Both the position numbers and the translations under genes were made by a program. Positions 31,980 to 41,627 of a stretch of DNA of 41,627 bases are shown in pieces (within the stretch, counting starts at the first letter, position 1; every line of letters begins with the position of its first letter). The notes under the pieces are model-generated. The model saw only the letters and a list, made by a program, of their open reading frames with translations, was not told the DNA's origin and did not search any database. The DNA comes from a bacterium (GTDB lineage: Bacteria; Desulfobacterota; JAPLJL01), in NCBI GenBank assembly GCA_028713675.1, contig JAQTNV010000032.1, forward strand, positions 1 through 41,627. Reading direction: 5' to 3'.

Positions 31980-33140
31980 TTAGTTTGTAACTCGAAAACG
32001 AAAATCCCAGCCAAATCCGCTTGGGAAGTGAACTATGAAACTACCGACTGATATACCATTTATCGAACTGGATTTTATATTGAAAGAATAAAATTGATTT
32101 TCTTTGCTCGGAGGGAGATCTATTTGAATGTTTGATTTCGTAGTGGTTTCGATTTTAACATTTTCGACAAATTTATAAGGGCATTCAAATATGTTTATTG
32201 TGATAAAGTAAGTCGCGCCCGGGACATCATCAAGTAAATCCCATGAAAATGATATTGGACGTGGAATTGTTTTAAAATCAGCGCAATTACTAGAAGTATT
32301 ATCAAGGAGAGAATTGTTGTCTGCAGGTTTGGTCAGGTGAATAATTCGATTCATGTCAATAGTTAGTTCTGAGGTTTGATCGTTAACTTCGAATTGTTTC
32401 CAGGCATTAAGATCGCCTGGATATTTTGGACCGTTGTCTTGATTGGTATTAATATCTATGCCCATCCCGTATTTACCAGAGGGCAGACCGTTTAAGATAA
32501 ATTCTCCTTTGCTGATATTGTCGTAGTTTATATTAACTTTCATAGCTGAACCGGTATTTTCATTTCGTATCCAGATCGAGGGATTTATCTGAGGGTATGT
32601 TGCAATTACATTTCCGTTGTATTTCAAAATTCCTTTGATGTTTTTTAAGGGATTATTCGCGGCCGAATTGAACGATATTTTATTTGCTAACTCATTAATA
32701 CAGCTGAATAAATCATGGTAATTACGGCATGAGGTTGTTTCAAGGGAATCGATTTCCCCTGTTTCAACATTTGTAATCGTAATGGAAATCAAAACGTCGC
32801 TGTCGAGTTTGCTTATACGCCCGGAGACTATTTTTTCAACAACGAGTAATTTTCCAATTTGAACAGCGCAATCATCGGAAGAACAATTTTGTAATGAGAA
32901 ACCCTGCTCCCGGAGAATGGCGTCGATGTTTTTGCGATCCAATATCCGATATTTGCCGGATTTGAGCAGATTGTTTGCCAGTTCCAGCGAGAGCGAAATC
33001 TTGTATGCAGGGTCAATATTGGATCCGATGGTAAAATCCAGAATCGCGATCAATGGCTTTTTGGTTTGAGAGAATAAGGAAGAAAAAGAAATTGTTAATA
33101 ATAATATCAACGTGACCAGAACCAATAAAATTCTTTTCAT
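31980..33140 (-). CDS. Exported CsgG-like protein with two beta-rich C-terminal domains (paralogue 5)
   Basis: About 386 residues from ATG 33140 (RBS-like GCGGGA; ATG 33158 would add MIKSGT and has no ribosome site). A Sec leader is followed by a CsgG/FlgO-like domain (about 25-160): IAILDFTIGSNIDPAYK, RILDRKNIDAILREQGF, the paired cysteines of NCSSDDCAVQIGKLL, and VVEKIVSGRIS. Next is a beta-sandwich region ending IIHLTKPADNN and an FN3-like domain with PISFSWDLLDDVPGATYF. There is no lipobox, so it is probably soluble in the periplasm or outside. It is the fifth gene in the operon. Function unknown. Confidence 0.83.
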   Translation of the reverse strand: MKRILLVLVTLILLLTISFSSLFSQTKKPLIAILDFTIGSNIDPAYKISLSLELANNLLKSGKYRILDRKNIDAILREQGFSLQNCSSDDCAVQIGKLLVVEKIVSGRISKLDSDVLISITITNVETGEIDSLETTSCRNYHDLFSCINELANKISFNSAANNPLKNIKGILKYNGNVIATYPQINPSIWIRNENTGSAMKVNINYDNISKGEFILNGLPSGKYGMGIDINTNQDNGPKYPGDLNAWKQFEVNDQTSELTIDMNRIIHLTKPADNNSLLDNTSSNCADFKTIPRPISFSWDLLDDVPGATYFITINIFECPYKFVENVKIETTTKSNIQIDLPPSKENQFYSFNIKSSSINGISVGSFIVHFPSGFGWDFRFRVTN

Positions 33141-33192
33141 TGTCCCGCTTTTAATCATTTCTGATAATTAGTCATTTTCTGAAAAACAAACA

Positions 33193-34407
33193 TCATTTTT
33201 CGACGCGAAATCGAAAACCATTGTTAAATTCGTTGGCGGGGGCCATTCTGCCCACAATCGTACCGTTTCCGTTTTTGGCGAATATATCGATTTCGTAAGA
33301 TTCGGTTCCTTTGTTGGGGGGCAGGTCCAGCGTTACTTGAGTGTTTTTTGTTTGGTTTTCCAACGCGACGGGGATTCTTCCGCCGGTAGAATTATCGTGA
33401 ATAATAACTATGTAACTGTAAATGATGTTTTCCACATCACTACCGAACGGTTCCCAGGAAAAAGAAAGGGGGTTTTTTAAGGACGGTTTGTAATAAGAGT
33501 CGTTCTTGGTGTCAATAATTATAACCGTATCATCGTTAAATTCCGGCCTGATCAGTTTGAAGTAGCGCACCATGTTGATAATCAAACTGGAGCTTTCTTT
33601 GTTGAAAAAAAGAGTATTACCCCCGATGTAGTCGCCGGAACTGTCGGGTGGGTTGGATGGATTCGCGTTGATCGAAATTTTATACCAGTATCTTCCAAAG
33701 GTGAAATTTGGGATTTTTAAGAAGCCGGTTTTCCTATTATAAATTGTCTGCTTATTTTCAATTTTTTGTGTGTCCGAATTATGGATTTCGATCACCGGAT
33801 CGAGGGCGGTGTATTTGCTGATGGGAACGTCGTTAAAAAGAAGCTGGAGATCAAGGTCTCGGGCGGTCAGGTTTATTCCGGCCAGGGAATCAATGAGGGA
33901 GTCGGAAATGATTTTTATATTATCGAAAAACTCTGTGCCCCGGCAGTGACAGGAAATGGTTTTGTTGGCCTCAACCTCGCCGGTTTCGACATTGGTTACG
34001 ATTGCGGAAATTACAAAAGCATCACCGAACCCCTGATTTACAATGCGAATATCTCCGGTAATGATTTTTTGAACAACTAGAAGTTTGCCGACCTGAACAA
34101 TGCAGTCGGTCGAGGTGCAATCCTGCAGAGAAAAACCCTGCTCTTTCAATATGGCATTTATATTTTTGCGATCCAGTACCCTGAATTTGCCGGTCTGGAA
34201 TAAATCTTTGGCCAGTTCCTGGGACAGGAGGACCTTAAGTTCGGGATTGACGTCGGGTCCAAGGCTGAAATCCAGCACGGCGATAAAAGCTTTATCTTTG
34301 GCTTCCAAGGTGGGGGCCAGGATAATAAAGAGGACCAAAAACATGAAGGCGGAGATTGTTCGGATGGCGAAGGGACGCTTCCTGTGGTTTTTTAAAGCGG
34401 TATTCAT
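33193..34407 (-). CDS. Exported CsgG-like protein with two beta-rich C-terminal domains (paralogue 4)
   Basis: A 404-residue protein. The leader ends LAPTLEAKD. The CsgG-like domain shows FIAVLDFSLGPDVNPELK, RVLDRKNINAILKEQGF, DCTSTDCIVQVGKLL and VVQKIITGDIR. The middle domain ends MVRYFKLIRPEFND, replacing the usual IHLTKP, and the last domain has NPLSFSWEPFGSDVENIIYSY. It keeps the two cysteines in the same spacing as its neighbours. Separation from the preceding gene is 21 bp and from the following one about 50 bp, so it is within the same unit. Confidence 0.85.
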   Translation of the reverse strand: MNTALKNHRKRPFAIRTISAFMFLVLFIILAPTLEAKDKAFIAVLDFSLGPDVNPELKVLLSQELAKDLFQTGKFRVLDRKNINAILKEQGFSLQDCTSTDCIVQVGKLLVVQKIITGDIRIVNQGFGDAFVISAIVTNVETGEVEANKTISCHCRGTEFFDNIKIISDSLIDSLAGINLTARDLDLQLLFNDVPISKYTALDPVIEIHNSDTQKIENKQTIYNRKTGFLKIPNFTFGRYWYKISINANPSNPPDSSGDYIGGNTLFFNKESSSLIINMVRYFKLIRPEFNDDTVIIIDTKNDSYYKPSLKNPLSFSWEPFGSDVENIIYSYIVIIHDNSTGGRIPVALENQTKNTQVTLDLPPNKGTESYEIDIFAKNGNGTIVGRMAPANEFNNGFRFRVEK

Positions 34408-34428
34408 GAATATTCGCCGTCCGATAAA

Positions 34429-35553
34429 CTATTCCGTTACCCGGAATTGATAGCTGGTCCAGAATCTTCCTGAACTTCCCGGAACGCCAACAGTCCCGAT
34501 CATTTTACCGTTATCTTCTTTGGCGTATATTTTCAGCAGATAAAATTCATTTTTAAGATTGGGGATCAAATTCAAGGTGAGAGCGGTTTGATCCGTCCGA
34601 CCTTCCTGAGCGATGTTTTGGTATAGGCGCGAACAATTCAGGCGAATTATTTGATATTCATAATGAATATTTCCCAGGTTTTTCCCGATCGGCTCCCAGT
34701 TGAAATAAACCGGATTTTTAAAAACCCTCTGGTTATGGCAGACATCTTCGAAATTTTCCAAAGGCCTATTGGTATCTTCGGGTTTGGTCAGATGAATGAC
34801 TTTTTTCAGGGTGATGAGAGGATTCAAATTATTTTCATCGAAGGAGAACTCATCGAAGTAATTACCCGGAATCATGAGGGCGTTTGGTTTGGCCGAGCGT
34901 ATTTTGACTGAGACTTGATATTTTCCATAAGGTGTATTTTTTAAAGTAATTTCCGCGTTATTATCATCGTATAAAGCGGCATTAATAATTTTCTTGCGGG
35001 CGGACAGGTTAAAGAATTCGATGACGGGTTTATCGGAAGTGTAATCCGATATGGGATTATCTGAAAAAGTTATCCTACCCGTGATGCCGGTATTTCCGGT
35101 GAGATTATCGGCGATTACCTGCATTTCTTTGAAAAGGGTGATTTCGTGGGCCCAATGCTTGATGCTTTTGGTGGCCTCGATTTTACCGGTGGCGGGATCG
35201 ATCAGGTTGGCGGTCAGAAAATAAAATTCACCTTCCTTTTTGATGTCTCCGTTTACAATCTTTTTCGCTCCCGTGGCTTTGCCCAGCCGGGACAGGCATT
35301 CCGGAGATAGACATCCCGGGGCGGACCATCCGTTATTTTTCATTATCGAGTTGACATATTTGCGATCCAGGACGGAATATTTTCCGGTTTTGATTAAATG
35401 CTTGGATAGCTCCAGGGAAAGCGGGACGATAAAATCCTCCGCAATTCCGGGGCCTTTATTAAGATCAAGGACAACGATTAATTGCCGGTCTTCAGCTTTT
35501 GCTGCGGAAGATAAAAATGAAAATAATAAGGCGAGAACAAGTAATTTTTTCAT
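34429..35553 (-). CDS. Exported CsgG-like protein with two beta-rich C-terminal domains (paralogue 3)
   Basis: A 374-residue protein. The leader ends SSAAKAED. The CsgG-like part is more diverged: LIVVLDLNKGPGIAEDF, SVLDRKYVNSIMKNNGW, GCLSPECLSRLGKATGAKKIVNGDIK. The middle domain includes TPYGKYQVSVKI and ends VIHLTKPEDTN; the last has NPVYFNWEPIGKNLGNIHYEY with a Cys pair. Its ATG overlaps the stop of the preceding paralogue by four bases, so translation is coupled. Confidence 0.85.
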   Translation of the reverse strand: MKKLLVLALLFSFLSSAAKAEDRQLIVVLDLNKGPGIAEDFIVPLSLELSKHLIKTGKYSVLDRKYVNSIMKNNGWSAPGCLSPECLSRLGKATGAKKIVNGDIKKEGEFYFLTANLIDPATGKIEATKSIKHWAHEITLFKEMQVIADNLTGNTGITGRITFSDNPISDYTSDKPVIEFFNLSARKKIINAALYDDNNAEITLKNTPYGKYQVSVKIRSAKPNALMIPGNYFDEFSFDENNLNPLITLKKVIHLTKPEDTNRPLENFEDVCHNQRVFKNPVYFNWEPIGKNLGNIHYEYQIIRLNCSRLYQNIAQEGRTDQTALTLNLIPNLKNEFYLLKIYAKEDNGKMIGTVGVPGSSGRFWTSYQFRVTE

Positions 35554-36710
35554 TTGATTTTAAAACTAAGGATTCCCTGGGCAGTCTCTACGCTGAGCTG
35601 CCCGATTTCTTTTCCGCTTAAGGTGAACGCTTTTAGGGAAAACGAATAATATTCATTTTGGGTGCTGGGGGGCAGGTTGAAAGTCAATTGGGTTTTTTGA
35701 GTCGTGCCTTGGTAAATATACTTGCCTGAGTTAGTTGGGCATTTTTGTTGGGTGATATTAACTTTATAGTAAACATTGTCTTCCGGCTTGCCGATGGGAT
35801 CCCAGCTGATCACGACGGGATTTTTTAAATCCAGGGTGTTGCTGCATTCATGAGCGTGCGGATTGATATTTGTTTTTATGCGGTTATCGATGGGTTTGGT
35901 CAGGTGAATTGGGCAGATAAAATCGATGTCCTGGTTGGAGGTGTTTTGAGAGAGGTCGAAAACCTTGAAACCGTTACATGTCCGATAGGCATTCAGGGGG
36001 TTTTCCACGCGTGTGTCAAAACCGATATCGATCCGATAGCGGGCGGGCTTTATGTTTTTTATCCGGTATCTGCTGGTTTTGCCGTCATACTCCGCCGGGG
36101 GAACGGATATCTCATTTGATGATTCCTCACTCAGGTTGACCACGATCTCTTGATTTATCACCCCGGGGATGGGTCGGCCGGCAAAGAGCAGGGTGCCTTC
36201 GATCAGGGAATATTTATTCTTAGCGCCGTTGCGTCCGGTAAGATCGTCGGCGATCTTTTCCATGACCCCGATTAATTCGTCTTCCCGGCAGAAACACTGC
36301 GTGCTCCCGATCGCTTCGATGATATGGGTGCCGACATTGGAAATCATGGCGGTAACCGCGTAGAGTTTTCCGAATTCCTTCAGGTCCATCATGCTGACAT
36401 TCCCGGTAACCATTCTTTGGGTGTTGAGAAGTTTTCCGACTTGGATAATGCATTCGTCGGTGGCGCAATCCTGCAGTGAAAATCCCTGTTCTTTGAGAAT
36501 GGCGTCAATATTTTTGCGATCCAGAACCCGGAATTTCCCCGAGTTAACCAGGTCGTGGGATAATTGAAGGGCGAGGACGGATTTTAACCCCGGTGAAACA
36601 TTTGAACCGGTGGTGAAATCCAGAACCGCGACGGAAGTTTTTTCCTGGCCATAAAGCGGAACGAAAAATAATAAGGAGATCAACAGGACAAATAGGATAT
36701 ATTTTTTCAT
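35550..36710 (-). CDS. Exported CsgG-like protein with two beta-rich C-terminal domains (paralogue 2)
   Basis: A 386-residue protein. The leader ends FFVPLYGQEK. The CsgG-like domain reads VAVLDFTTGSNVSPGLK, RVLDRKNIDAILKEQGF, DCATDECIIQVGKLL and RMVTGNVS. The middle region (about 165-265) ends IDFICPIHLTKPIDN; the last domain carries NPVVISWDPIGKPEDNVYYK. It overlaps both neighbours by four bases, at its start with the short paralogue 1 and at its stop with paralogue 3. Confidence 0.85.
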   Translation of the reverse strand: MKKYILFVLLISLLFFVPLYGQEKTSVAVLDFTTGSNVSPGLKSVLALQLSHDLVNSGKFRVLDRKNIDAILKEQGFSLQDCATDECIIQVGKLLNTQRMVTGNVSMMDLKEFGKLYAVTAMISNVGTHIIEAIGSTQCFCREDELIGVMEKIADDLTGRNGAKNKYSLIEGTLLFAGRPIPGVINQEIVVNLSEESSNEISVPPAEYDGKTSRYRIKNIKPARYRIDIGFDTRVENPLNAYRTCNGFKVFDLSQNTSNQDIDFICPIHLTKPIDNRIKTNINPHAHECSNTLDLKNPVVISWDPIGKPEDNVYYKVNITQQKCPTNSGKYIYQGTTQKTQLTFNLPPSTQNEYYSFSLKAFTLSGKEIGQLSVETAQGILSFKIK

Positions 36711-37222
36711 TTTATTCGTGTCTTATCCGGGGAAATTTCAGGACTTTTATAAATAATCGGTACCTTGGTTATCGTGGAAACCATGGCTTTAATCCCTGAC
36801 GTGAGAGCGTTTTCCTCGCAGGCACTGCGGGAAGTTTCCATCTTTTCGATTTCCCCGGTCTCAGTATCGGTAATCATCACCGCGAGGTGACAAAAAGTGT
36901 CGATTTTCTCGATTCTTCCCGTCAGGATTTTATTGGCGGCCAGGGTTTTCGCGATTTGTAATGCATTGTCATTGTCGGTGACGATTTTCGGGCCGGGGTT
37001 ATTTTTGGGGAGCGTCGCACTGATTTTTCCCCGGTCGAGTACCCGATATTTATTCGTTTTAACCAGAGTGTCTGTCAGTTCTCGGGAGAGGGAGATTTTT
37101 AGCTTGGGATCGAGGTTGGAGCCCAAGTCAAAGTCAAAGACCGCGATAGTCGGGTTATCCTGAGCCCGTGCGGATGGAATAAATAAAAGTAATAACGGAA
37201 GGATGATGAAGTATTTTTTCAC
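36707..37222 (-). CDS. Short exported CsgG-like protein (paralogue 1, single domain)
   Basis: A 171-residue protein from GTG 37222, first in the operon. After a leader ending SARAQD it has only the CsgG-like domain: TIAVFDFDLGSNLDPKLK, RVLDRGKISATLP, then NALQIAKTLAANKILTGRIEKI. The paired cysteines of its four paralogues are missing from the usual site, and the two C-terminal domains are absent. It may be the founder or an accessory form. The GTG lacks a good ribosome site, so expression may be low. Its stop overlaps the next gene's ATG. Confidence 0.83.
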   Translation of the reverse strand: MKKYFIILPLLLLFIPSARAQDNPTIAVFDFDLGSNLDPKLKISLSRELTDTLVKTNKYRVLDRGKISATLPKNNPGPKIVTDNDNALQIAKTLAANKILTGRIEKIDTFCHLAVMITDTETGEIEKMETSRSACEENALTSGIKAMVSTITKVPIIYKSPEISPDKTRIK

Positions 37223-37250
37223 GTTTTTTGGAGATTTATTCAGTTCATCT

Positions 37251-37278
37251 TATATATTTAATCGCTTAACCAAGTCAA
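37251..37278 (-). promoter_or_regulatory. Probable promoter of the CsgG-like operon
   Basis: On the minus strand TTGACT (37273-37278), 16 bp, TATATA (37251-37256), about 29 bp before the GTG at 37222; the only good match between the upstream terminator and the first gene. Confidence 0.6.
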
Positions 37279-37348
37279 GCATTATTGGTGTTCTAATCGG
37301 CTCTGATAATGAATTTGGGAAAATAATGACGGAATAGGTTTTTTTCTT

Positions 37349-37381
37349 AAAAAAAACGGCGGGGAGATTGCCTCCCCGCCG
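37349..37381 (-). terminator. Strong intrinsic terminator of the mutase transcript
   Basis: CGGCGGGGAG and CTCCCCGCCG arms with a five-base loop, then a run of eight T on the minus strand. It separates the methylmalonyl-CoA mutase gene from the CsgG-like operon. Confidence 0.9.
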
Positions 37382-37414
37382 CCGGTCATTCTTTGGTTTT
37401 TTCCCTTGTTTTTC

Positions 37415-37466
37415 CCTACCTACGACCTACGACCTATGACCTATCACCTATGACCTTTGAGCTTAC
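37415..37466 (-). repeat. Heptamer array following the mutase stop
   Basis: On the coding (minus) strand the stop TAG is followed within 15 bases by GGTCATA, GGTGATA, GGTCATA, GGTCGTA, GGTCGTA units. Confidence 0.8.
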
Positions 37467-39122
<1,656 letters not shown>

Positions 39123-39295
39123 GTCATTCTCCTTTTATAAATGCCTGCTTCTGATTAAATTCCAATAACCAAGCTCCAATAACCAAACAAATTCCAATTA
39201 CCAATTAAATTCCAACAAACCAAAAGATCTAAACTGACACTATGAACTCTATGGACACTATGGACGCATTCTCTTTTGCCCTCTGCCCTCTGCTC
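39123..39295. repeat. Spacer with TTGGNNA repeat (inverted), nonamers and heptamers
   Basis: 39153-39213 is the inverse of 28592-28642. 39236-39270 holds ACTATGGAC nonamers and 39277-39296 GCCCTCT heptamers that end at the carboxylase stop. Confidence 0.7.
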
Positions 39296-40843
39296 TTATA
39301 GCGGGATGTTCCCGTGCTTCTTCGGGGGATTGGTGTCCCGCTTGTCCTTGATCATGTCCAGGGCCTGGATCAGCCGGGGCCGGGTCTCGGCCGGGTCGAT
39401 CACCTCGTCGATGTAGCCGAGCGAAGCCGCCTGGTAGGGGTTGGCGAATTTTTCCCGGTAGTCGTCGGTCAGCTTCTTCTTGGCCTCGGCCTTGTTCTCG
39501 GCCTTCTCCAGCTCCTTCCGGAAGACGATGTTGACCGCCCCGTCCGGCCCCATCACCGCGATCTCGGCGGTGGGATAGGCGAGGTTGGCGTCGCCGCGGA
39601 AATGCTTGGAGCTCATCGCGCAGTAGGCGCCGCCGTAGGCCTTCCGGGTGATGATGGTCAGTTTCGGCACCGTGGCCTCGCAGTAGGCGTAGATCAGCTT
39701 GGCGCCGTTCCGGATGATCCCGCCGTATTCCTGGTTGGTCCCCGGCAGGTAGCCGGGCACGTCCACCAGGGTCAGGATCGGGATGTTGAAGCAGTCGCAG
39801 AAGCGGATGAAGCGGGAGGCCTTGACCGAGGCGTTGATGTCGATGCAGCCGGCGTAGAAATTGGGCTGGTTGGCGATGATCCCGATCGGCCGGCCGGCCA
39901 GGCGGGCGAAACCCACCACCATGTTCTTGGCGAAATGCTCGTGCACCTCGAGGAAGTAGCCCTGGTCAACCACCGGGCGGATGATGTCCTTGATGTCGTA
40001 GCTCTGGTTCGGGTTTTCCGGCACCACCAGGCGGAGGCTGGGGTCGGTCCGGCGGGGGTCATCGCCGGTCTCCTTGATCGGGGGATCGCACATGTTGTTG
40101 GAGGGGAAGAAGGAAAGGAGCTCCCGGATCAGCTTGAGGGTGGCGACATCGTCGCCGGAGGAGAAGTGGGCCACCCCGGAGGTGGCGTTGTGGGTCATCG
40201 GGCCGCCCAGCTGGTCCTTGGTCACGTCCTCGTGGGTCGAGGCCTTGACCACCTCGGGCCCGGTGATGAACATGTAGCTCGCCCCGGACATGAGGATGAA
40301 ATCGGTCAGGGCCGGCGAGTAGACCGCGCCCCCGGCGCAGGGCCCCATGATCGCGGTGATCTGGGGAACCACCCCGCTGGCCATCACGTTCCGGAAGAAG
40401 ATGTCGGAGTAGCCGGCCAGGCTGGTCACGCCCTCCTGGATCCGGGCCCCTCCGGAGTCGTTGATCCCGATCACCGGGGCCCCGGCCTTCATCCCCGCCT
40501 CCATGACCTTGCAGATCTTCTTGGCGAAGGACTCACCCAGGGAGCCGCCTAGGACGGTGAAGTCCTGGGAAAAGAGGAAGACGGTCCGGCCGTCGACTTT
40601 GCCGTAGCCGGTGACCACGCCGTCGCCCAGGAACTTGCTCTTCTCCATTCCGAAATCGGTGCAGCGGTGGGTGACCAGGCGGTCAACCTCGACGAAAGTC
40701 CCCGGGTCGAGCAGGGTGTCGATCCGCTCGCGGGCGGTCAGCTTGCCTTCCTTGTGCTGCTTGTCGGCCCGCTCTTTCCCGCCCCCGACCAGGGCTTCCC
40801 CGTTCAATTTGTTCAATCTCTGGAGTGTCGCTGGCTCAGTCAT
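39296..40843 (-). CDS. pccB: Propionyl-CoA carboxylase beta subunit (carboxyltransferase)
   Basis: A 515-residue carboxyltransferase of the acyl-CoA carboxylase family. KLTARERIDTLLDPGTFVE (34-52), GGSLGESFAKKI (99-110), NDSGGARIQEG (128-138) and GPCAGGAVYSPALTDF (167-182) are the standard crotonase-fold and oxyanion elements of the biotin-dependent beta subunit. It would move carboxyl from biotin to propionyl-CoA giving methylmalonyl-CoA, feeding the mutase gene just downstream. The decarboxylase alpha subunit (MmdA) is nearly indistinguishable, in which case the flow would be reversed and sodium-linked; no biotin carrier or membrane subunit lies in the window to decide. GGGAGGG precedes ATG 40843. 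Confidence 0.92.
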   Translation of the reverse strand: MTEPATLQRLNKLNGEALVGGGKERADKQHKEGKLTARERIDTLLDPGTFVEVDRLVTHRCTDFGMEKSKFLGDGVVTGYGKVDGRTVFLFSQDFTVLGGSLGESFAKKICKVMEAGMKAGAPVIGINDSGGARIQEGVTSLAGYSDIFFRNVMASGVVPQITAIMGPCAGGAVYSPALTDFILMSGASYMFITGPEVVKASTHEDVTKDQLGGPMTHNATSGVAHFSSGDDVATLKLIRELLSFFPSNNMCDPPIKETGDDPRRTDPSLRLVVPENPNQSYDIKDIIRPVVDQGYFLEVHEHFAKNMVVGFARLAGRPIGIIANQPNFYAGCIDINASVKASRFIRFCDCFNIPILTLVDVPGYLPGTNQEYGGIIRNGAKLIYAYCEATVPKLTIITRKAYGGAYCAMSSKHFRGDANLAYPTAEIAVMGPDGAVNIVFRKELEKAENKAEAKKKLTDDYREKFANPYQAASLGYIDEVIDPAETRPRLIQALDMIKDKRDTNPPKKHGNIPL

Positions 40844-41277
40844 TTTCCCTCCCGACGTTTAACGAATTACGCAAAGCCGGCAGCCTGCGGCCGACAGCTA
40901 TTTAATTACGGCAAATAAATGATAACGGCAAAAATAAAATCGGCAATCCATCCCCTCAACTAAGAAGGTTATAGGTTATAGGTGATAGGTCATAGGTCAT
41001 GGAGCATAGGGCATAGGGCATAGAGTTCAGAATGTTAGGATCGTTTTGATCGTTAATTTCGTTCTTTCGAACCACCTAACCACCTAGCAGCCTAGCCACC
41101 TTGTTTTTCTGGTTACTGGTTACCTGCTACCTGCTATCGGCTACTTGCTACCCTCCGGGCCGTAGGCCCTACCCTCCGGCCTGTAAGCCCTACGGGCTGG
41201 AAGCGGGGCCGGAGGCTGCCTACTGCTCCCTGCTCCCTGCTCTATGCTCTATGCTCTATGCTCTATGCTCTTCCTGC
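40844..41277. repeat. Repeat-filled spacer between carboxylase and SDR genes
   Basis: 40971-41030 is GGTTATA/GGTCATA/GGGCATA units. 41085-41108 has 8-bp ACCACCTA units; 41110-41160 has 7-bp CTGGTTA and CCTGCTA units; 41217-41275 has CTCCCTG and CTCTATG units that abut the SDR stop. The outer arrays are inverted relative to each other. No gene is visible. Confidence 0.8.
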
Positions 41278-41627
41278 TCAAGGAATCTGCATCCCCCCGG
41301 AAACGTTGATGGCCTGGCCGGTGACGAAGTCGGAAAGCCCGCAGGAGAAGAACAGGACCACGTTGGCGATCTCCTGCGGGGTGCCGGGCCGCCCGAAGGG
41401 GATCCGGGCGATGGTGGCGTCCCGCTGGGCCTTGGGCACCCCGATGGTGCCGTCGGTCGTCTCCTTGGCCTGGGTCAGCCGGGTGTCGGTGAAGCCGGGA
41501 GCGACCGCGTTCACGTTGATCTTGAACCGGCCCCATTCGGCGGCCACTTCCCGGGTGATGCCCACGTTGCCCATTTTCGCGGCGCAGTAATTGATCTGGC
41601 CGGGGTTCCCGCGGATGGCGGCGGTGG
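41278..41627 (-). CDS. SDR-family oxidoreductase (5' end outside window)
   Basis: The C-terminal 116 residues of a classical short-chain dehydrogenase. The catalytic YCAAK (Y-x-x-x-K) is followed by NVGITREVAAEWGRFKINVNAVAPGFTDTRLT, and the C-terminus has GRPGTPQEIANVVLFFSCGLSDFVTGQAINVSGGMQIP, typical of FabG-like 3-oxoacyl-(ACP or CoA) reductases. Its nucleotide-binding glycine motif lies beyond the right edge. Context with acyl-CoA carboxylase and mutase suggests acyl-CoA chemistry. The stop TGA is directly followed by AGAGCAT heptamers. Confidence 0.93.
   Translation of the reverse strand, partial: TAAIRGNPGQINYCAAKMGNVGITREVAAEWGRFKINVNAVAPGFTDTRLTQAKETTDGTIGVPKAQRDATIARIPFGRPGTPQEIANVVLFFSCGLSDFVTGQAINVSGGMQIP

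Noticed and set aside
40971-41275. CRISPR array
   Set aside because: Repeat units are 7-9 bp with no unique spacers of constant length and no cas genes nearby.

Overview
The window comes from a bacterium with a Gram-negative type envelope: it carries many lipoprotein and Sec-type leaders, a predicted outer-membrane beta-barrel and CsgG-like exported proteins. Metabolic genes suggest an anaerobic, energy-frugal life: a phosphofructokinase with the pyrophosphate-type residue pair, a ferredoxin, an iron-sulfur flavoprotein, and the propionyl-CoA/methylmalonyl-CoA branch. Housekeeping genes are GC-rich with long antisense shadow frames, while several secreted-protein blocks are AT-rich. I cannot place the phylum from sequence alone; an uncultured lineage fits.

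Region 1 (1-9940, minus strand) is a tandem array of five secreted proteins. Each starts with almost the same promoter, 5' leader, signal peptide and Ig-like stalk domain, then switches to a different beta-propeller: a BNR-like series (partial), 14 kelch motifs, 7 WQKTYGG repeats (broken by one amber codon), 8 PQQ-like repeats, and 7 WQKTYGG repeats again. A 9-bp-armed palindrome upstream of every copy points to co-regulation. Region 2 (10443-15632) holds a TPR lipoprotein, a flavin-binding protein abutting a PLP aminotransferase, PPi-type phosphofructokinase, and a duplicated-domain protein of unknown function that sits between the phosphofructokinase 3' end and a diverged second copy of that 3' end.

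Region 3 (15650-19450) is an AT-rich island: a consensus promoter, a tiny secreted peptide, a MITE-like element and a 1001-residue FG-GAP lipoprotein. Region 4 (19549-26352) contains a Dabb protein, a DUF3795 protein, a Phd/VapC-type toxin-antitoxin pair with a repeat operator over its promoter, an LssY_C lipoprotein coupled to an exported MsrA-MsrB fusion, an outer-membrane beta-barrel next to a DUF4185 lipoprotein, and an iron-sulfur flavoprotein. Region 5 (26394-30862, minus strand) is a run of small or poorly known genes including a YkgJ-type protein, a cysteine-rich ferredoxin and a membrane-anchored HEILH metallopeptidase.

Region 6 (31002-37222, minus strand) is a six-gene operon-like block: five exported CsgG-like paralogues, four of them extended by the same two beta-rich domains, followed by a cysteine-rich Sel1-repeat protein. 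Its distal end abuts the remnant of a PIN-domain toxin gene. Region 7 (37467-41627, minus strand) carries methylmalonyl-CoA mutase catalytic subunit, propionyl-CoA carboxylase beta subunit and a partial SDR oxidoreductase.

The spacers contain many short arrays of 7-bp units (GGTCATA/GGGCATA/GCATAGA types), plus 9-bp ATGGACACT arrays. The 7-bp arrays typically lie just 3' of stop codons with the G-rich strand being the coding strand, and several spacers have a second array in inverted orientation.
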